64,000 nt of DNA from Bordetella parapertussis (GCA_945862265.1 CAMAXP010000022.1:1-64000), one strand, 5' to 3'. Positions 17,316 through 29,732 are shown, counted from the first letter of the stretch. A program made the numbers and translations. The notes: a model not told the origin generated them from the sequence alone.

Positions 17316-19301
17316 ATGGATTTCTTCCAGCACCAGGACGCGGCGCGCAGGAACACGCGGATCATGGTGGTCCTGTACCTGATTGCGGTGGCCGGTGTCG
17401 TACTTGCCGTGGACTTGGTGCTTGGCATTGCTTACCTCTACGCCGCCGAGCTGCAGTTCCGGCCCGGCACCGGGCCGGTGGGGATGCTGCAGGCCGTGCC
17501 GCGCGGCGTGTATGCCGTCGGGGCGATCGGCACTGTGATCATGATCCTCGCGGTGAGCCTCCACCAGATCCTGCAGCTGCGCGAGGGCGGCAGCGCCGTG
17601 GCCGAGATGGTCGGCGCGCGCGAGGTTTCCCGAAGCACGCCGGACCTCCTTGAAAAGCGCCTGCTGAACGTCGTCGAGGAGATGGCGATCGCCTCGGGCG
17701 TGCGCGTGCCCCGGGTCTACGTGATGGACGGCGAGCAGGGGATCAATGCGTTCGCGGCCGGCTACGACGTCAGCAACGCCGTGATAGCGGTGACGCGGGG
17801 CACGCTCGAGACGCTCAGCCGGGACGAGCTGCAGGGCGTGATCGGCCACGAGTTCAGCCACATCCTGAACGGCGACATGTGGCTGAACATCAAGATGATC
17901 GGCGTGCTGGCGGGCATCGTCTTCGTCGGCGGCGTCGGTTCGTTCATCATGCGCAACGTGCGCTCGAGCGATGACAACAAGGCCGCGGGCGGGTTGTTCC
18001 TCCTGGGGCTCGCGCTGTTCGTGGTCGGCTATGTAGGCATGTTCTTCGCGCGCCTCATCAAGGCGGCGGTGTCACGGCAGCGCGAGTTCCTGGCCGACGC
18101 GTCCTCCGTGCAATTCACGCGCAACCCGGACGGCATCGCGGGGGCGCTCGACCAGATCCGGGCCTCGAGCCGCGGCGCGCTGATCACCAACCGCTATGCG
18201 GAGGACATGAGCCACATGTACTTCGGGCAGGGCATCTCGGTCTGGATGGGGGGGCTCTTCGACACGCACCCGCCGCTCGAGGATCGCATCAAGCGGGTGC
18301 GGCCGGGGTTCCACCCCACCCGCTATCGCCAGGCACGCGACGCCCCGGCCCCGGGGGCATCCGTGCCCGAAGGCCTGGCGGCCGTATCCGGTTTCGCCGG
18401 GACCCCGGCGCCCGACGGGCACCGGGCGGGCGACACCGGGACCGCCTGGGGCCGCTCGGCCGGCGAGAGCGCGAAGCTCGTCGGCACGTTCGACGCCGGC
18501 AAGGTGGACTACGCGGCGCGCCTGCTTGCGCGGCTGCCGCCGGCGCTGCGGGAGGCGATGAACGAAGTGGCGGGGGCGAGCGCGGTGATGGTCGCGTCGC
18601 TGCTTGCGCCCAAGGAAGTAGTGATGGAAGGGCAGGTGGCGGCGGTGCGCGGGATCGGCGAGGCGGCGCTGGCCGATCGCGCCAAGTCGCTGGTGCCGTT
18701 GCTCGCCGGGCTCGGGCGCGCCTTCGATCTCATGGTAATCGACCTCTGCCTGCCGGCCATCAAGGCCGGGACCGACGCGGACAAGCGCCGGCTCATCGCG
18801 GCCCTCGAGACGGTGATCCACGCCGACCGCAGGGTGTCCCTGCACGAGTTCGTCGTGCTTACGCTGGTGAAAACCCAGCTCGCGCCGCGCGCCAAGCCCG
18901 GGGCCGTCAAGACGAAGCCGCTGGTCGCCGTGCGCGCCGAGGTGATCTTCGCGTTGTCGCTGGTCGCGTACGCTGGTCGCAAGCCCGGCCCCGACCCGGA
19001 GCTCGATCGCGCGGTCGAGTCCGCATTCGCCGCGGGCGCGGCGGTGGCCGGGATGGCGGGCGCGCGGCTCATACCGAAGAGTGAGTTTTCGCTCGATGCG
19101 GCCGGGGCGGCGCTTGCCAACCTGATGTCTGTCGCGCCGCTCGCGAAAGCCATCCTGGTCAAGGCTCTCTTCGCGGTCGTTTCCGCCGACGGGACGATCC
19201 GGCTCATGGAGGCGGAACTGATGCGCCTCATCGGTGCGGTGCTCGAATGCCCGTTGCCGCCCCTCATCGAGGCGATCGATCCGGCCACGCTGGCGGCCTG
19301 A
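17316..19301 (+). CDS. Membrane M48 metalloprotease with long C-terminal extension
   Basis: A 661-residue protein. Residues 1-300 form an HtpX-like M48 protease: two N-terminal membrane segments, the zinc motif IGHEFSHILNGD (about 179-190), two more membrane segments, then SRQREFLADASSVQF with the third ligand. Residues 300-350 are a low-complexity linker rich in Pro, Gly and Ala. The remaining 310 residues are helical, with no motif I recognise. This long form accompanies lemA in other proteobacteria. The extension might be a substrate or partner module; this is an inference. The start at 17316 is the first ATG after lemA and places the hydrophobic N-terminus correctly. Confidence 0.85.
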   Translation: MDFFQHQDAARRNTRIMVVLYLIAVAGVVLAVDLVLGIAYLYAAELQFRPGTGPVGMLQAVPRGVYAVGAIGTVIMILAVSLHQILQLREGGSAVAEMVGAREVSRSTPDLLEKRLLNVVEEMAIASGVRVPRVYVMDGEQGINAFAAGYDVSNAVIAVTRGTLETLSRDELQGVIGHEFSHILNGDMWLNIKMIGVLAGIVFVGGVGSFIMRNVRSSDDNKAAGGLFLLGLALFVVGYVGMFFARLIKAAVSRQREFLADASSVQFTRNPDGIAGALDQIRASSRGALITNRYAEDMSHMYFGQGISVWMGGLFDTHPPLEDRIKRVRPGFHPTRYRQARDAPAPGASVPEGLAAVSGFAGTPAPDGHRAGDTGTAWGRSAGESAKLVGTFDAGKVDYAARLLARLPPALREAMNEVAGASAVMVASLLAPKEVVMEGQVAAVRGIGEAALADRAKSLVPLLAGLGRAFDLMVIDLCLPAIKAGTDADKRRLIAALETVIHADRRVSLHEFVVLTLVKTQLAPRAKPGAVKTKPLVAVRAEVIFALSLVAYAGRKPGPDPELDRAVESAFAAGAAVAGMAGARLIPKSEFSLDAAGAALANLMSVAPLAKAILVKALFAVVSADGTIRLMEAELMRLIGAVLECPLPPLIEAIDPATLAA

Positions 19302-19335
19302 GCGGGCAGCTTCATCGGCTAGAATGCGGCACTCC

Positions 19336-22293
19336 ATGAGTGCTGCAACCCAGATCCCTTTCCGTACCGAGCAGGCCGAAGCCCTTGCCGCCGCACTTTC
19401 CGCGGCCATTGCCGGCGAAGTGCGCTTCGACGCCGGCAGCCGCGCGGTCTACAGCGCGGACGCCTCGAACTACCGCCAGATCCCGATCGGCGTGGTGCTC
19501 CCCAGGACGGCGGACGACGTGGTCACCGCCCTGCGCATCTGCCGCGAGCACGGCGCGCCGCTGCTGCCACGCGGCGGCGGCACTTCTCAGTGCGGGCAGT
19601 GCGTGAACGTGGCCGTGGTGCTGGATTTCTCCAAGTACATGGGCAACGTCGTATCGGTTGACCCGGCGGGGCGCACGGCGCTCGTCCAGCCCGGCACGGT
19701 GTGCGATGCGCTGAAGGCGGCTGCCGAAAAGCACGGACTGACCTTCGGGCCGGATCCCGCCACGCACAGTCGCTGCACGCTGGGCGGCATGATCGGCAAC
19801 AACTCGTGCGGAGCGCACTCCGTGATGGCCGGCAAGACGGTGGAAAACATCGAGGCGCTGGAAGTCGTCACGGCGGACGGCGCGCGGTTCTGGGCCGGCC
19901 CCACCACCGATGCGGAACTCGAGGCGATCATTGCCGCGGGCGGCCGGCAGGGTGAAATCTATGCACGGCTCAAGGCGTTGCGCGACAAGTACGCAGAGCT
20001 GATCCGTGCGAAATTCCCGAAGATCAAACGCCGCGTGTCCGGCTATAACCTCGACCAGTTGCTGCCGGAGAACGGGTTCAACGTCGCACGCGCGCTGGTC
20101 GGGTCCGAGGGCACGTGCGCGGTCACGCTGCAGGCGAAGACCCGGCTGGTGAAGAACCCGGCCGCGCGAGTGGTGCTGATCCTCGGGTTCCCGGACATCT
20201 ACGCCGCGGGCGATATCGTCCCGGTCATCCTCAAGGCCGGCCCGATCGCCTGCGAAGGACTCGACGAGAAGATCATCGGCGGCCTGCGCGAGCGCCGCCT
20301 CAAGCTGGACGACATCAGCCTGCTCCCAGAGGGCACTGCGTGGCTGATGATCGAGTTCGGCGGGGACACCAAGGAAGCCGCAGCGGCGCAGGCGCGCGCA
20401 CTCGTCGAGGCGGTCGCCGGACGGAACCCGAAGCCGAGTGCCTGGCTCCTCGAAGACAAGCCGACGATCGAACGCATGTGGACGATCCGCGAAACGGGCG
20501 CATCGGCCACCGCGCTTGCGCTCGATGCGGGCGAAGCCGGGTGGGGTCCCGACCCCGTGGTGGGCTGGGAGGATGCGGCGGTGGATCCGCTGCGCCTTGG
20601 CGACTACCTGCGAGAATTCCAGGCGCTGGTGGATGCCTGCGGCTACAAGACGTCCCTCTACGGCCATTTCGGCGACGGCTGCATCCATGCGCGCATCACG
20701 TTCGACCTGCGCAGCGTGGAAGGCATCGCGCAATGGCGCGGCTTCCTGCAGAAGGCTGCGGACCTCGTGGTCAAGTACGGCGGGTCGCTGTCGGGCGAGC
20801 ACGGCGACGGCCAGGCGAAGGCCGAGTTCCTGCCGGCCATGTACGGCGAGGAACTGATGGGTGCGTTCCGCGAGTTCAAGTCGATCTGGGACCCGGAAAA
20901 CCGCATGAACCCGGGCAAGCTCATCAATGCGCAGGGCCCGGTGAATGCCGCGCACGAGAACCTGCGGCAGGGACCGTCCTATAAGCCGGTGACTTTCGCT
21001 ACGCGATTCGCGTTCAGGAGCGAAGTGGGCGACGGTTTCACGCGCGCGACCGAGCATTGCGTCGGCATGGGCAAGTGCCGCGCGGCCTCCGGCGGGACGA
21101 TGTGCCCGAGCTATCGGGCCACCGGCGAAGAGCGCTACTCGACGCGCGGGCGTGCCCGCCTGCTGTCCGAGATGCTGCAGGGAGAAGTGATCAAGGACGG
21201 CTGGCAGAGCGAGGAGGTCAAGGAAGCGCTCGACTGGTGCCTTGCCTGCAAGGGCTGCAAGAGTGACTGCCCGACGCATACCGACATGGCCACTTACAAG
21301 GCCGAATTCCTGTCGCATTACTACGAGCAGCACCCGCGTCCGCGGCAGGCCTGGTCGATGGGGCGCATCGGGGACTGGGCGCCGATCGCCGCGAAATTCC
21401 CGCGGGTCGCCAACTTCTTCACGCAGACGGCGGGCCTTTCATCGCTGGCAAAGTCGGTGAGCGGGATCGCGCCGGAGCGTTCGCTGCCGGCGTTCGCGAA
21501 GCAGTCGTTCCGCGAGCAGTTCAACCAGATCCACCTGGGGCGCCGCGACCCGGTGCAGGCGCGCTCGGTGCGTCGCGGTGAGCCGGTGATCCTGTGGGCC
21601 GACACTTTCAGCAACTTTTTCCGGCCGGAGACTGCGCTCGCCGCGGTCGAGGTCCTGGAGGCAGCGGGATGCCGCGTGAGCCTGCCGCCTGAACGCTTGT
21701 GCTGCGGACGGCCCTACTACGACTTCGGGCTGCTGGACGCGGCCAAGGATTCGCTCAACCGGATCCTGGAGTCGATGGGGGCGCAGATCCATGGCGGCAT
21801 GCCGGTCGTCGGGCTTGAGCCCAGTTGCGTCGCGGTTTTCCGTGACGAACTCGGCAAGCTGTTCCCGGACGACGAGCGTGCACAACGTCTCGCCAGGCAG
21901 ACCTTCACCCTGGCGGAGTACCTGGAGAAGGTCGGCTGGCAACCGAGGCCGGTGCAGGGCAAGCCGCGAGTGCTCGTTCACGGCCACTGCCACCAGAAGG
22001 CGGTGATGGGGATGCAGCCCGAACTGCGGCTGCTGGCGGCGGCCGGGTACGAAGTCGAGGCGCCGGACTCGGGGTGTTGCGGGATGGCGGGCTCGTTCGG
22101 GTTCAAGCCCGAGCACTACCTGGCCTCGCAGAAGATCGGCGAGAGCGTGCTGCTGCCGAAGGTCCGCGCAGCGGCGGACGACACCCTGATCGTGACCAAC
22201 GGGTTTTCATGCCGCGAGCAGATCGAGCAGTCGGCCGGGCGCAAGACGCTGCACCTTGCGGAGGTGCTGGCCTCGACCCTGGCCGGGGCTTAG
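19336..22293 (+). CDS. Large FAD/Fe-S oxidoreductase (YdiJ / D-2-hydroxyacid dehydrogenase type)
   Basis: A 985-residue fusion. The N-terminal half is an FAD-linked oxidase domain (PRGGGTSQCGQC for the flavin pyrophosphate, GHFGDGCIHARI and GEHGDGQAKAEF near the active site). The C-terminal half has Fe-S ligands in CVGMGKCRAASGGTMCPSYR and CLACKGCKSDCPTHTDMATY, then two CCG domains (LCCGRPYYDFG and DSGCCGMAGSFGFKPEHY). This matches the YdiJ-type family, which oxidises D-2-hydroxyglutarate or D-lactate and passes electrons to a quinone or flavoprotein. The start at 19336 avoids overlap with the protease gene. It stands alone, apart from the glcDEF set. Confidence 0.9.
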   Translation: MSAATQIPFRTEQAEALAAALSAAIAGEVRFDAGSRAVYSADASNYRQIPIGVVLPRTADDVVTALRICREHGAPLLPRGGGTSQCGQCVNVAVVLDFSKYMGNVVSVDPAGRTALVQPGTVCDALKAAAEKHGLTFGPDPATHSRCTLGGMIGNNSCGAHSVMAGKTVENIEALEVVTADGARFWAGPTTDAELEAIIAAGGRQGEIYARLKALRDKYAELIRAKFPKIKRRVSGYNLDQLLPENGFNVARALVGSEGTCAVTLQAKTRLVKNPAARVVLILGFPDIYAAGDIVPVILKAGPIACEGLDEKIIGGLRERRLKLDDISLLPEGTAWLMIEFGGDTKEAAAAQARALVEAVAGRNPKPSAWLLEDKPTIERMWTIRETGASATALALDAGEAGWGPDPVVGWEDAAVDPLRLGDYLREFQALVDACGYKTSLYGHFGDGCIHARITFDLRSVEGIAQWRGFLQKAADLVVKYGGSLSGEHGDGQAKAEFLPAMYGEELMGAFREFKSIWDPENRMNPGKLINAQGPVNAAHENLRQGPSYKPVTFATRFAFRSEVGDGFTRATEHCVGMGKCRAASGGTMCPSYRATGEERYSTRGRARLLSEMLQGEVIKDGWQSEEVKEALDWCLACKGCKSDCPTHTDMATYKAEFLSHYYEQHPRPRQAWSMGRIGDWAPIAAKFPRVANFFTQTAGLSSLAKSVSGIAPERSLPAFAKQSFREQFNQIHLGRRDPVQARSVRRGEPVILWADTFSNFFRPETALAAVEVLEAAGCRVSLPPERLCCGRPYYDFGLLDAAKDSLNRILESMGAQIHGGMPVVGLEPSCVAVFRDELGKLFPDDERAQRLARQTFTLAEYLEKVGWQPRPVQGKPRVLVHGHCHQKAVMGMQPELRLLAAAGYEVEAPDSGCCGMAGSFGFKPEHYLASQKIGESVLLPKVRAAADDTLIVTNGFSCREQIEQSAGRKTLHLAEVLASTLAGA

Positions 22294-22302
22294 GCGGGCG
22301 CG

Positions 22303-23019
22303 ATGCGTATCTTCGCCGCATTCCTGCTGCTCGGACTCGGGTTTACGGTCTGGGCACAGCCCCAGCAGGTTTCCGCAGAGGCGCGGCTCTTTACGGCGAT
22401 AGAGCAGGGCAAGGAACTGGTGGCAGAGGGGATCCTGCTGCAGGGCAAGCCCGACCTCGACGCGCGCAATCCCTCTGGCGAGACCGTCCTGCATTGCGCC
22501 GTCGAAAAAGGGATGAAGGAGCTGGTGCGCGCGATGGTCAAAGCCGGAGCCAGCCTGCGGGCCCGATCGGGCAGCGGCGAAACCGTGCTGCACCTTGCCG
22601 CCATGCACGTCGATCCGGAACTCGTACGCTTCCTCCTGGAGGCGGGCGCCGACCCGAAAGCGCGTAACGACGATGGCGAGTCGCCGCTGCAGTGGGCGGC
22701 CCTGTCGGGCAACGTCGGCGCGGGACGCCTGCTGCTCGAGCGCGGCGCGGACCCGAACCTTGCCGACCTCAAGGGCAACCGGCCCCTGCATGCGGCGGCG
22801 GACTCAGGGAACATGGACATGGTGAGGCTGATCCTTTCGCGCACGACCGACACCAAGGCGAAGAACCGCGAAGGGCTTACGGCAGAGGACGTGGCGAACG
22901 AGCGCAGCCGGCCCGAGATCGCGCAGCTGCTCTCGAAAGCCGTGGCGCAACCGGCTGGCGAAGGGGGCGGCAACGTCCGCACGGTCGATATCGACGACCA
23001 GCCGAAGCAGCTTTTCTAG
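22303..23019 (+). CDS. Exported ankyrin-repeat protein
   Basis: A 238-residue protein with a signal peptide ([19 protein letters not shown]) and about five or six ankyrin repeats, seen as periodic [44 protein letters not shown] and [14 protein letters not shown] units about 33 residues apart. Periplasmic ankyrin proteins usually bind or protect partner enzymes. It starts 9 bases after the large dehydrogenase, which makes that its likely operon partner. Its 3' end overlaps the convergent radC stop by 4 bases. Confidence 0.85.
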   Translation: MRIFAAFLLLGLGFTVWAQPQQVSAEARLFTAIEQGKELVAEGILLQGKPDLDARNPSGETVLHCAVEKGMKELVRAMVKAGASLRARSGSGETVLHLAAMHVDPELVRFLLEAGADPKARNDDGESPLQWAALSGNVGAGRLLLERGADPNLADLKGNRPLHAAADSGNMDMVRLILSRTTDTKAKNREGLTAEDVANERSRPEIAQLLSKAVAQPAGEGGGNVRTVDIDDQPKQLF

Positions 23020-23690
23020 AGCAGGCCCCGCTCGGCGAAGGACAGCGTGGCGCGGCCGGCCACGATGAAGTGGTCGAGCACCTTGATGTCCACCATTGCA
23101 AGTGACTCCTTCAGCTGGCGCGTAAGCAGTTCATCGGCCTGGCTGGGTTCCGCGACGCCGGAAGGATGGTTGTGCGCGAATATGATCGCCGCGGCATTGG
23201 CCTTGAGGGCGGCCTTTACGATTTCCCGCGGGTAGACGCTGGTCTGCGTGAGCGTGCCGCGGAACAGCTCTTCGGCCGAGATCACGCGGTGCTGGGCGTC
23301 GAGGAAGATCGCAACAAAGACTTCGTGCTCCCTGCCGCCCAGCGACAGCCTCAGGTAGTCGCGCACCGCCTGGGGCGAGGTCAGCGCGCTCCGGGCGCGC
23401 ATCTCCTCGCCGAGCGATCGGCGCGCCATTTCAAGGATCGCAGCCAGCTGGGCCAGCTTCGCGCTGCCCAACCCCTTGACTGCGCGGAGGGCGGCCTGGT
23501 CCGCGGTCAGGAGCCCGCCCAGCCCGCCGAAACGCGCCAGCAGCTCGCGCGCCAGCTCCACCGCGCTCTTGCCGCGAATGCCGGTGCGCAGGAACAACGC
23601 GACCAGCTCCGCGTCGGACAGGACGCCGGCGCCCAGTGCCAGCAACCGTTCGCGCGGCCGCTCGGCGGCCGGCCAGTGTGAAATCGCCAT
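23016..23690 (-). CDS. radC: RadC family JAB-domain protein
   Basis: A 224-residue protein of standard RadC length. An N-terminal UPF0758 helical region contains [12 protein letters not shown] (helix-hairpin-helix-like), and the C-terminal JAMM metalloprotease-type motif is [16 protein letters not shown] with an upstream Glu in [16 protein letters not shown]. Despite the name, a DNA repair role is doubtful; the family is conserved and the biochemical function is unsettled. It is divergent from coaBC with 57 bases between the two starts. Confidence 0.93.
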   Translation of the reverse strand: MAISHWPAAERPRERLLALGAGVLSDAELVALFLRTGIRGKSAVELARELLARFGGLGGLLTADQAALRAVKGLGSAKLAQLAAILEMARRSLGEEMRARSALTSPQAVRDYLRLSLGGREHEVFVAIFLDAQHRVISAEELFRGTLTQTSVYPREIVKAALKANAAAIIFAHNHPSGVAEPSQADELLTRQLKESLAMVDIKVLDHFIVAGRATLSFAERGLL

Positions 23691-23747
23691 GGCCTATGCT
23701 TTCCCGTAGAATGCCCCTCCCGTTTTAACGTACGCGGCGACGTCAGG

Positions 23748-24962
23748 ATGACAGCGCAGACGACCCAGAAACGCATCCTTCTCGGCCTCACTGGCGGCAT
23801 CGCCGCTTACAAGTCGGCGCTGCTGGTGCGCCTGCTGGTCAAGGCGGGCTATGACGTGCGCGTGGCGATGACCGAAAGTGCCTGCCGCTTCATCACCCCG
23901 GTCACGCTGCAGGCCCTGTCAGGACAGACCGTCTGGACGGATCTCTGGGATCCGCGCATCCCGGACAACATGGGCCACATCGAGTTGTCGCGCGACCGCG
24001 ACCTGATCGTGGTGGCGCCGGCGTCGGCGAATTTCATGGCCAAGGTGGTGCATGGCGCCGCCGACGACCTCCTGTCCACGACCTGCCTTGCGCGCGATTG
24101 CCCGCTGATGCTGGCCCCGGCGATGAACCGCCAGATGTGGGACAACCCGGCCACCCAGCGCAATGCGGCGCAGCTTCGCAAGGACGGGGTGCTCTTCGCG
24201 GGCCCTGGCGCAGGCGAACAGGCCTGCGGCGAGACCGGCCTGGGCCGCATGCTTGAACCCGAAGAGATCTTCGAGGAGATCGAGGCATTTTTCCAGCCCA
24301 AGTCCCTGGCCGGGCGCAGCGTGCTCGTCACCGCAGGCCCGACGATCGAGCCGATCGATCCGGTGCGCGGGATCACGAATGCCAGTTCAGGAAAGATGGG
24401 CTATGCGGTGGCGCGCGCGGCCCGGCAGGCCGGGGCCAGGGTCACGCTGGTCAGCGGTCCCACCGCGCTTGCAGCCCCCGCCGGCGTTACGCGCATCAAT
24501 GTGCAGACTGCGCAGCAGATGTTCGACGCCGTGAAAAAGCAGGTTCCCTCGGTCGACGTTTTTGTCGCCGTGGCCGCAGTGGCCGATTACCGTGTGGCTT
24601 CTCAGGCGCCGCAGAAGATCAAGAAAGGCGCGTCGAAGGGAATGACGCTCGAACTGGTGGAGAACCCCGACATCCTCGGATACGTGGCAAAGCTGCCCAA
24701 GGCGCCCTTCTGCGTCGGGTTCGCCGCGGAAACCGAGAAGCTGGCGGTGCATGCCCGGGAGAAGCGCGCGAAAAAGAAGATCCCTCTGCTCGCCGCGAAC
24801 CTCGCGCAGCACGCACTGGGTGCCGATGACAACGAAATCACCCTTTACGATGACCAGGGCGAGCATTCCCTGGGTCGCGGTTCGAAGCATGAACAGGCAC
24901 GCAAGCTGGTTGCGCACATTGCGACGTTGTTGCCGGGCGCAAAGCGGCGCGGACGAGGCTAG
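23748..24962 (+). CDS. coaBC: Bifunctional phosphopantothenoylcysteine decarboxylase / synthase
   Basis: A 404-residue bifunctional coenzyme A enzyme. The N-terminal CoaC flavodoxin-like half has GGIAAYKS, the catalytic His in GHIELSRD, substrate motif PAMNRQMW and the active-site Cys in [10 protein letters not shown]. The C-terminal CoaB half begins near [18 protein letters not shown] with [11 protein letters not shown] and the nucleotide-binding KIKKG lysines. It couples 4'-phosphopantothenate to cysteine using CTP and then decarboxylates the product. dut follows after 2 bases, the usual betaproteobacterial pair. Confidence 0.95.
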   Translation: MTAQTTQKRILLGLTGGIAAYKSALLVRLLVKAGYDVRVAMTESACRFITPVTLQALSGQTVWTDLWDPRIPDNMGHIELSRDRDLIVVAPASANFMAKVVHGAADDLLSTTCLARDCPLMLAPAMNRQMWDNPATQRNAAQLRKDGVLFAGPGAGEQACGETGLGRMLEPEEIFEEIEAFFQPKSLAGRSVLVTAGPTIEPIDPVRGITNASSGKMGYAVARAARQAGARVTLVSGPTALAAPAGVTRINVQTAQQMFDAVKKQVPSVDVFVAVAAVADYRVASQAPQKIKKGASKGMTLELVENPDILGYVAKLPKAPFCVGFAAETEKLAVHAREKRAKKKIPLLAANLAQHALGADDNEITLYDDQGEHSLGRGSKHEQARKLVAHIATLLPGAKRRGRG

Positions 24963-24964
24963 GC

Positions 24965-25414
24965 ATGCGCCGGCTCGACGTAAAAATCCTCGATGCGAGG
25001 CTGAAGGACAACCTGCCGGCCTACGGGACGCCCGGTGCGGCGGGCCTCGACCTGCGGGCCTGCCTCGATGCGCCGCTGGTCCTCGAGCCCGGCGCGAGCC
25101 AGCTTGTGCCGGCCGGCATTGCGATCCACATCGGTGATCCCGGCTATGCCGCGATCATCCTTCCACGGTCGGGATTGGGCGCCAAGCACGGCATCGTGCT
25201 CGGTAACCTAACAGGGTTGATCGACTCCGACTATCAGGGCCAGATCTTCGTTTCGCTCTGGAACCGTAGCCAGGCGGCCTTTACCGTCAATCCGATGGAG
25301 CGCATCGCGCAACTCGTCGTCGTGCCGGTCGCGCAGGTTGAGTGGAACGTGGTGGAAGAGTTCACCGCCAGCGCGCGAGGCGCCGGCGGTTTCGGGAGCA
25401 CCGGGAAGAGCTGA
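24965..25414 (+). CDS. dut: Deoxyuridine 5'-triphosphate nucleotidohydrolase
   Basis: A 149-residue trimeric dUTPase that hydrolyses dUTP to dUMP, limiting uracil in DNA. Motifs in order are AGLDLRA (1), [15 protein letters not shown] (2), GLIDSDYQG (3), [11 protein letters not shown] (4) and [10 protein letters not shown] (5). The start ATG at 24965 lies 2 bases after coaBC and gives the standard length. It converges on the sulfide dehydrogenase gene with no gap at all (25414/25415). Confidence 0.96.
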   Translation: MRRLDVKILDARLKDNLPAYGTPGAAGLDLRACLDAPLVLEPGASQLVPAGIAIHIGDPGYAAIILPRSGLGAKHGIVLGNLTGLIDSDYQGQIFVSLWNRSQAAFTVNPMERIAQLVVVPVAQVEWNVVEEFTASARGAGGFGSTGKS

Positions 25415-26689
25415 TCAGCCCAGCGTGTCGGCCCAGATGTTGCGGGCCCAGGCATCGGCGTAGCCTTTCTCGAGTTCGTTCCGCGCCGACGACAGGCCGC
25501 CGGCCCCTGCGACAGGCAGGAGCGTCTTTTTCTCGGCGTCGTAGCGGTGCACCGAGTTCACGTGCATCGCTTCCTTGTCGCTCACGTAGCTGTAGCAGGT
25601 GTTCGAGATGACCGGCTGCGGGTTGACCTGCTGCCCGGTCAGCCGGGCGACGATGGCGCCGGCGGCGATCTTGCCGTGGTTGTTTGCCATGCTGGCGGAC
25701 TTCGGCATGGCCGCGGCCGCGAGCGTGGCGTCGCCGAGGATGTGGATCCCGGGTGCCGCCTTGGATTCCATCGAGAGCCAGTCCACGTCGCACCACCGGT
25801 TGTTGGTGGTGATCAGCTTTGCCTTGGCCGCGATGTTCCCGGCCCGCTGCGGCGGGATGACGTTGAGGACGTCCGCCTTGAAGGTGTCGAAGTCGGTCTT
25901 CACGCTGGAGGCCTTGGCCAGCACCTCCTTCACCTCATGGTTCGGCTTGTACTCGACGATGCCCTTGTAGAGGTCGTTCCACGCGGCCAGGAACAGGCCT
26001 TTCTTGGAAACGATGTCCTCGTTGCCGTCGAGCACCAGGATCTTGGACCTGGGCTTGGCCTGCTTGAGGTAGAACGCGATCTGCGAGATGCGCTCGTAAG
26101 GCCCGGGCGGGCAGCGGTACGGCGCCTTCGGGATCGACAGCAGCACTACGCCGCCGTCCTTCATCGCCTCGAGCTGCTTCCTGAGCGCCACGGTCTCCGG
26201 GCCGGCTTTCCACGCGTGCAGCACGGTCTTCTGCGCCTCGGCGTCGTAGCCCGCGACCTGGTCGTACATGAAGTCGATGCCGGGCGAGACCACGAGGCGG
26301 TCGTAGTTGAGGTCTGCGATCTTGGTGAGCGACACGCGCTTCTTGTCGGGATCGATCGCGGTGACTTCGTCGTGCAGCACGACGATGCCTTCGTTGCGCA
26401 GCTTCCCGTAGCCCATGGTCAGGTCTTCTATCTTGCGCGAACCGCCCAGCACAAGGTTCGACAGCGGGCAGGAGACGAACTGGGTGTTGCGCTCGATCAG
26501 GAAGACTTCGATGGCGCCCCCACCCCAGGCGCGGATGTAGCGGGCCGCCGTGGCGCCGCCATAGCCGCCACCGATGACGATCACGCGTGCGATCGGCTTT
26601 TTCGCCTCGGGCGTGCTTGCGCACCCGGCGAGGAGGGCGCTCGCGCCGGCGAGCTTGAGGAGGTCGCGCCTGCTGAATTGTGCGTTCAT
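25415..26689 (-). CDS. fccB: Flavocytochrome c sulfide dehydrogenase, flavoprotein subunit
   Basis: A 424-residue flavoprotein that oxidises sulfide to sulfur compounds, passing electrons to the cytochrome subunit. The N-terminus has a twin-arginine motif (SRRDLLKL) with a lipobox-like LLAGC, so it is exported folded. ARVIVIGGGYGGATAA binds FAD. The redox-active cysteines fit CPPGPYER and CYSYVSDKEA, as in FCSD enzymes. HILGDATLAAAAMPKSA is the second flavin motif. It lies 10 bases after the cytochrome gene. Activity on other thiols is possible, but both key cysteines are kept. Confidence 0.88.
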   Translation of the reverse strand: MNAQFSRRDLLKLAGASALLAGCASTPEAKKPIARVIVIGGGYGGATAARYIRAWGGGAIEVFLIERNTQFVSCPLSNLVLGGSRKIEDLTMGYGKLRNEGIVVLHDEVTAIDPDKKRVSLTKIADLNYDRLVVSPGIDFMYDQVAGYDAEAQKTVLHAWKAGPETVALRKQLEAMKDGGVVLLSIPKAPYRCPPGPYERISQIAFYLKQAKPRSKILVLDGNEDIVSKKGLFLAAWNDLYKGIVEYKPNHEVKEVLAKASSVKTDFDTFKADVLNVIPPQRAGNIAAKAKLITTNNRWCDVDWLSMESKAAPGIHILGDATLAAAAMPKSASMANNHGKIAAGAIVARLTGQQVNPQPVISNTCYSYVSDKEAMHVNSVHRYDAEKKTLLPVAGAGGLSSARNELEKGYADAWARNIWADTLG

Positions 26690-26699
26690 GTGTGACCCC

Positions 26700-27005
26700 T
26701 TATTTGGTTTTTTGCGCGGCAAAGAAGGCCGCGAGCGCGTCGATCTGGGGCTCGGTGTAGCCCTTGGAGATCTGGTGCATGATCGTCGCGGGGCGCTTGC
26801 CGTCGCGGAAATCGCGAAGCTGCTTGGCGATGTAGTCGCTCGGCTGGCCCGACAGGTTGGGCAGGCCGCCTGCGTTGGTGCCGTTGGTGCCGTGGCAGAT
26901 GGCGCAGGGCGCGGCCAGGTTGCGCCCGAAATTCGGGTCCGCTTGCTGGGCAGTCGCAGGGGCGCACAGGGCGGCTAGCGCCAGTGCGGTGAGGGTTCGC
27001 TTCAT
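26700..27005 (-). CDS. fccA: Monohaem cytochrome c subunit of sulfide dehydrogenase
   Basis: A 101-residue periplasmic cytochrome with a Sec signal (MKRTLTALALAALCAPATAQ). One haem site, CAICH, is followed by a distal Met in RPATIMHQISKGYTEPQID, the class-I layout. Well-known FCSD cytochrome subunits of purple sulfur bacteria carry two haems; this one has only one, so it is about half their size. It precedes fccB and would accept its electrons. The 160 bases upstream to clpA hold the clpA terminator and presumably the fcc promoter. Confidence 0.87.
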   Translation of the reverse strand: MKRTLTALALAALCAPATAQQADPNFGRNLAAPCAICHGTNGTNAGGLPNLSGQPSDYIAKQLRDFRDGKRPATIMHQISKGYTEPQIDALAAFFAAQKTK

Positions 27006-27116
27006 GTGCGGGTTCTCCGTGAGGACTCCGGGTCGTGCGCCCGGCTGCGCGGAGTTTCCGACGGCGCTGCGCGCATTGTCAAGCGACGCTGCGGCATAAA
27101 CTTATCGTCGCGGCGG

Positions 27117-27145
27117 GCGAAAAAAAACCGCGGCAAGCCGCGGCC
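27117..27145 (-). terminator. Intrinsic terminator of clpA
   Basis: A 7-bp stem (27128-27134 pairs with 27137-27143) is followed, on the minus strand, by a run of eight or more T, seen as the A-run ending at 27127. It lies about 20 bases beyond the clpA stop and in the correct orientation for clpS-clpA transcription. The loop is only two bases, so the real loop probably opens by a pair. Confidence 0.75.
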
Positions 27146-27164
27146 TCTTTTCGCCCGCGTCGGG

Positions 27165-29426
<2,262 letters not shown>

Positions 29427-29732
29427 CTACGTTTCCTCCATTACGCACTGCAGCGGATGCTGGTGTTTTCTTGCGTAGCCCGCAACCTGTTGCACCTTGG
29501 TCGCGGCAATGTCCTTAGGATACACGCCGCAGACCCCGATACCCTCGCGGTGCACGGCGAGCATGACCTGCGTCGCGCGCTCCCTGGTCAGGTCGAAGAA
29601 CTTCTGCAGTACCAGCACCACGAACTCCATTGGAGTGAAATCGTCGTTCAGCAGCATAACCTTGAACATCGGCGGTGGTTTGACCTTCGCCTTCGCTGTC
29701 TTGAGTACTGTGTCGTCCTTGTACTGCGCCAT
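29427..29732 (-). CDS. clpS: ClpS adaptor
   Basis: A 101-residue N-end-rule adaptor that recognises N-terminal bulky hydrophobic residues and hands substrates to Clp[21 protein letters not shown] is the hallmark binding-pocket motif, and [19 protein letters not shown] closes the fold. Its stop abuts the clpA start, so the two are translationally coupled. The 178 bases to the divergent cold-shock gene must hold both promoters. Confidence 0.95.
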   Translation of the reverse strand: MAQYKDDTVLKTAKAKVKPPPMFKVMLLNDDFTPMEFVVLVLQKFFDLTRERATQVMLAVHREGIGVCGVYPKDIAATKVQQVAGYARKHQHPLQCVMEET

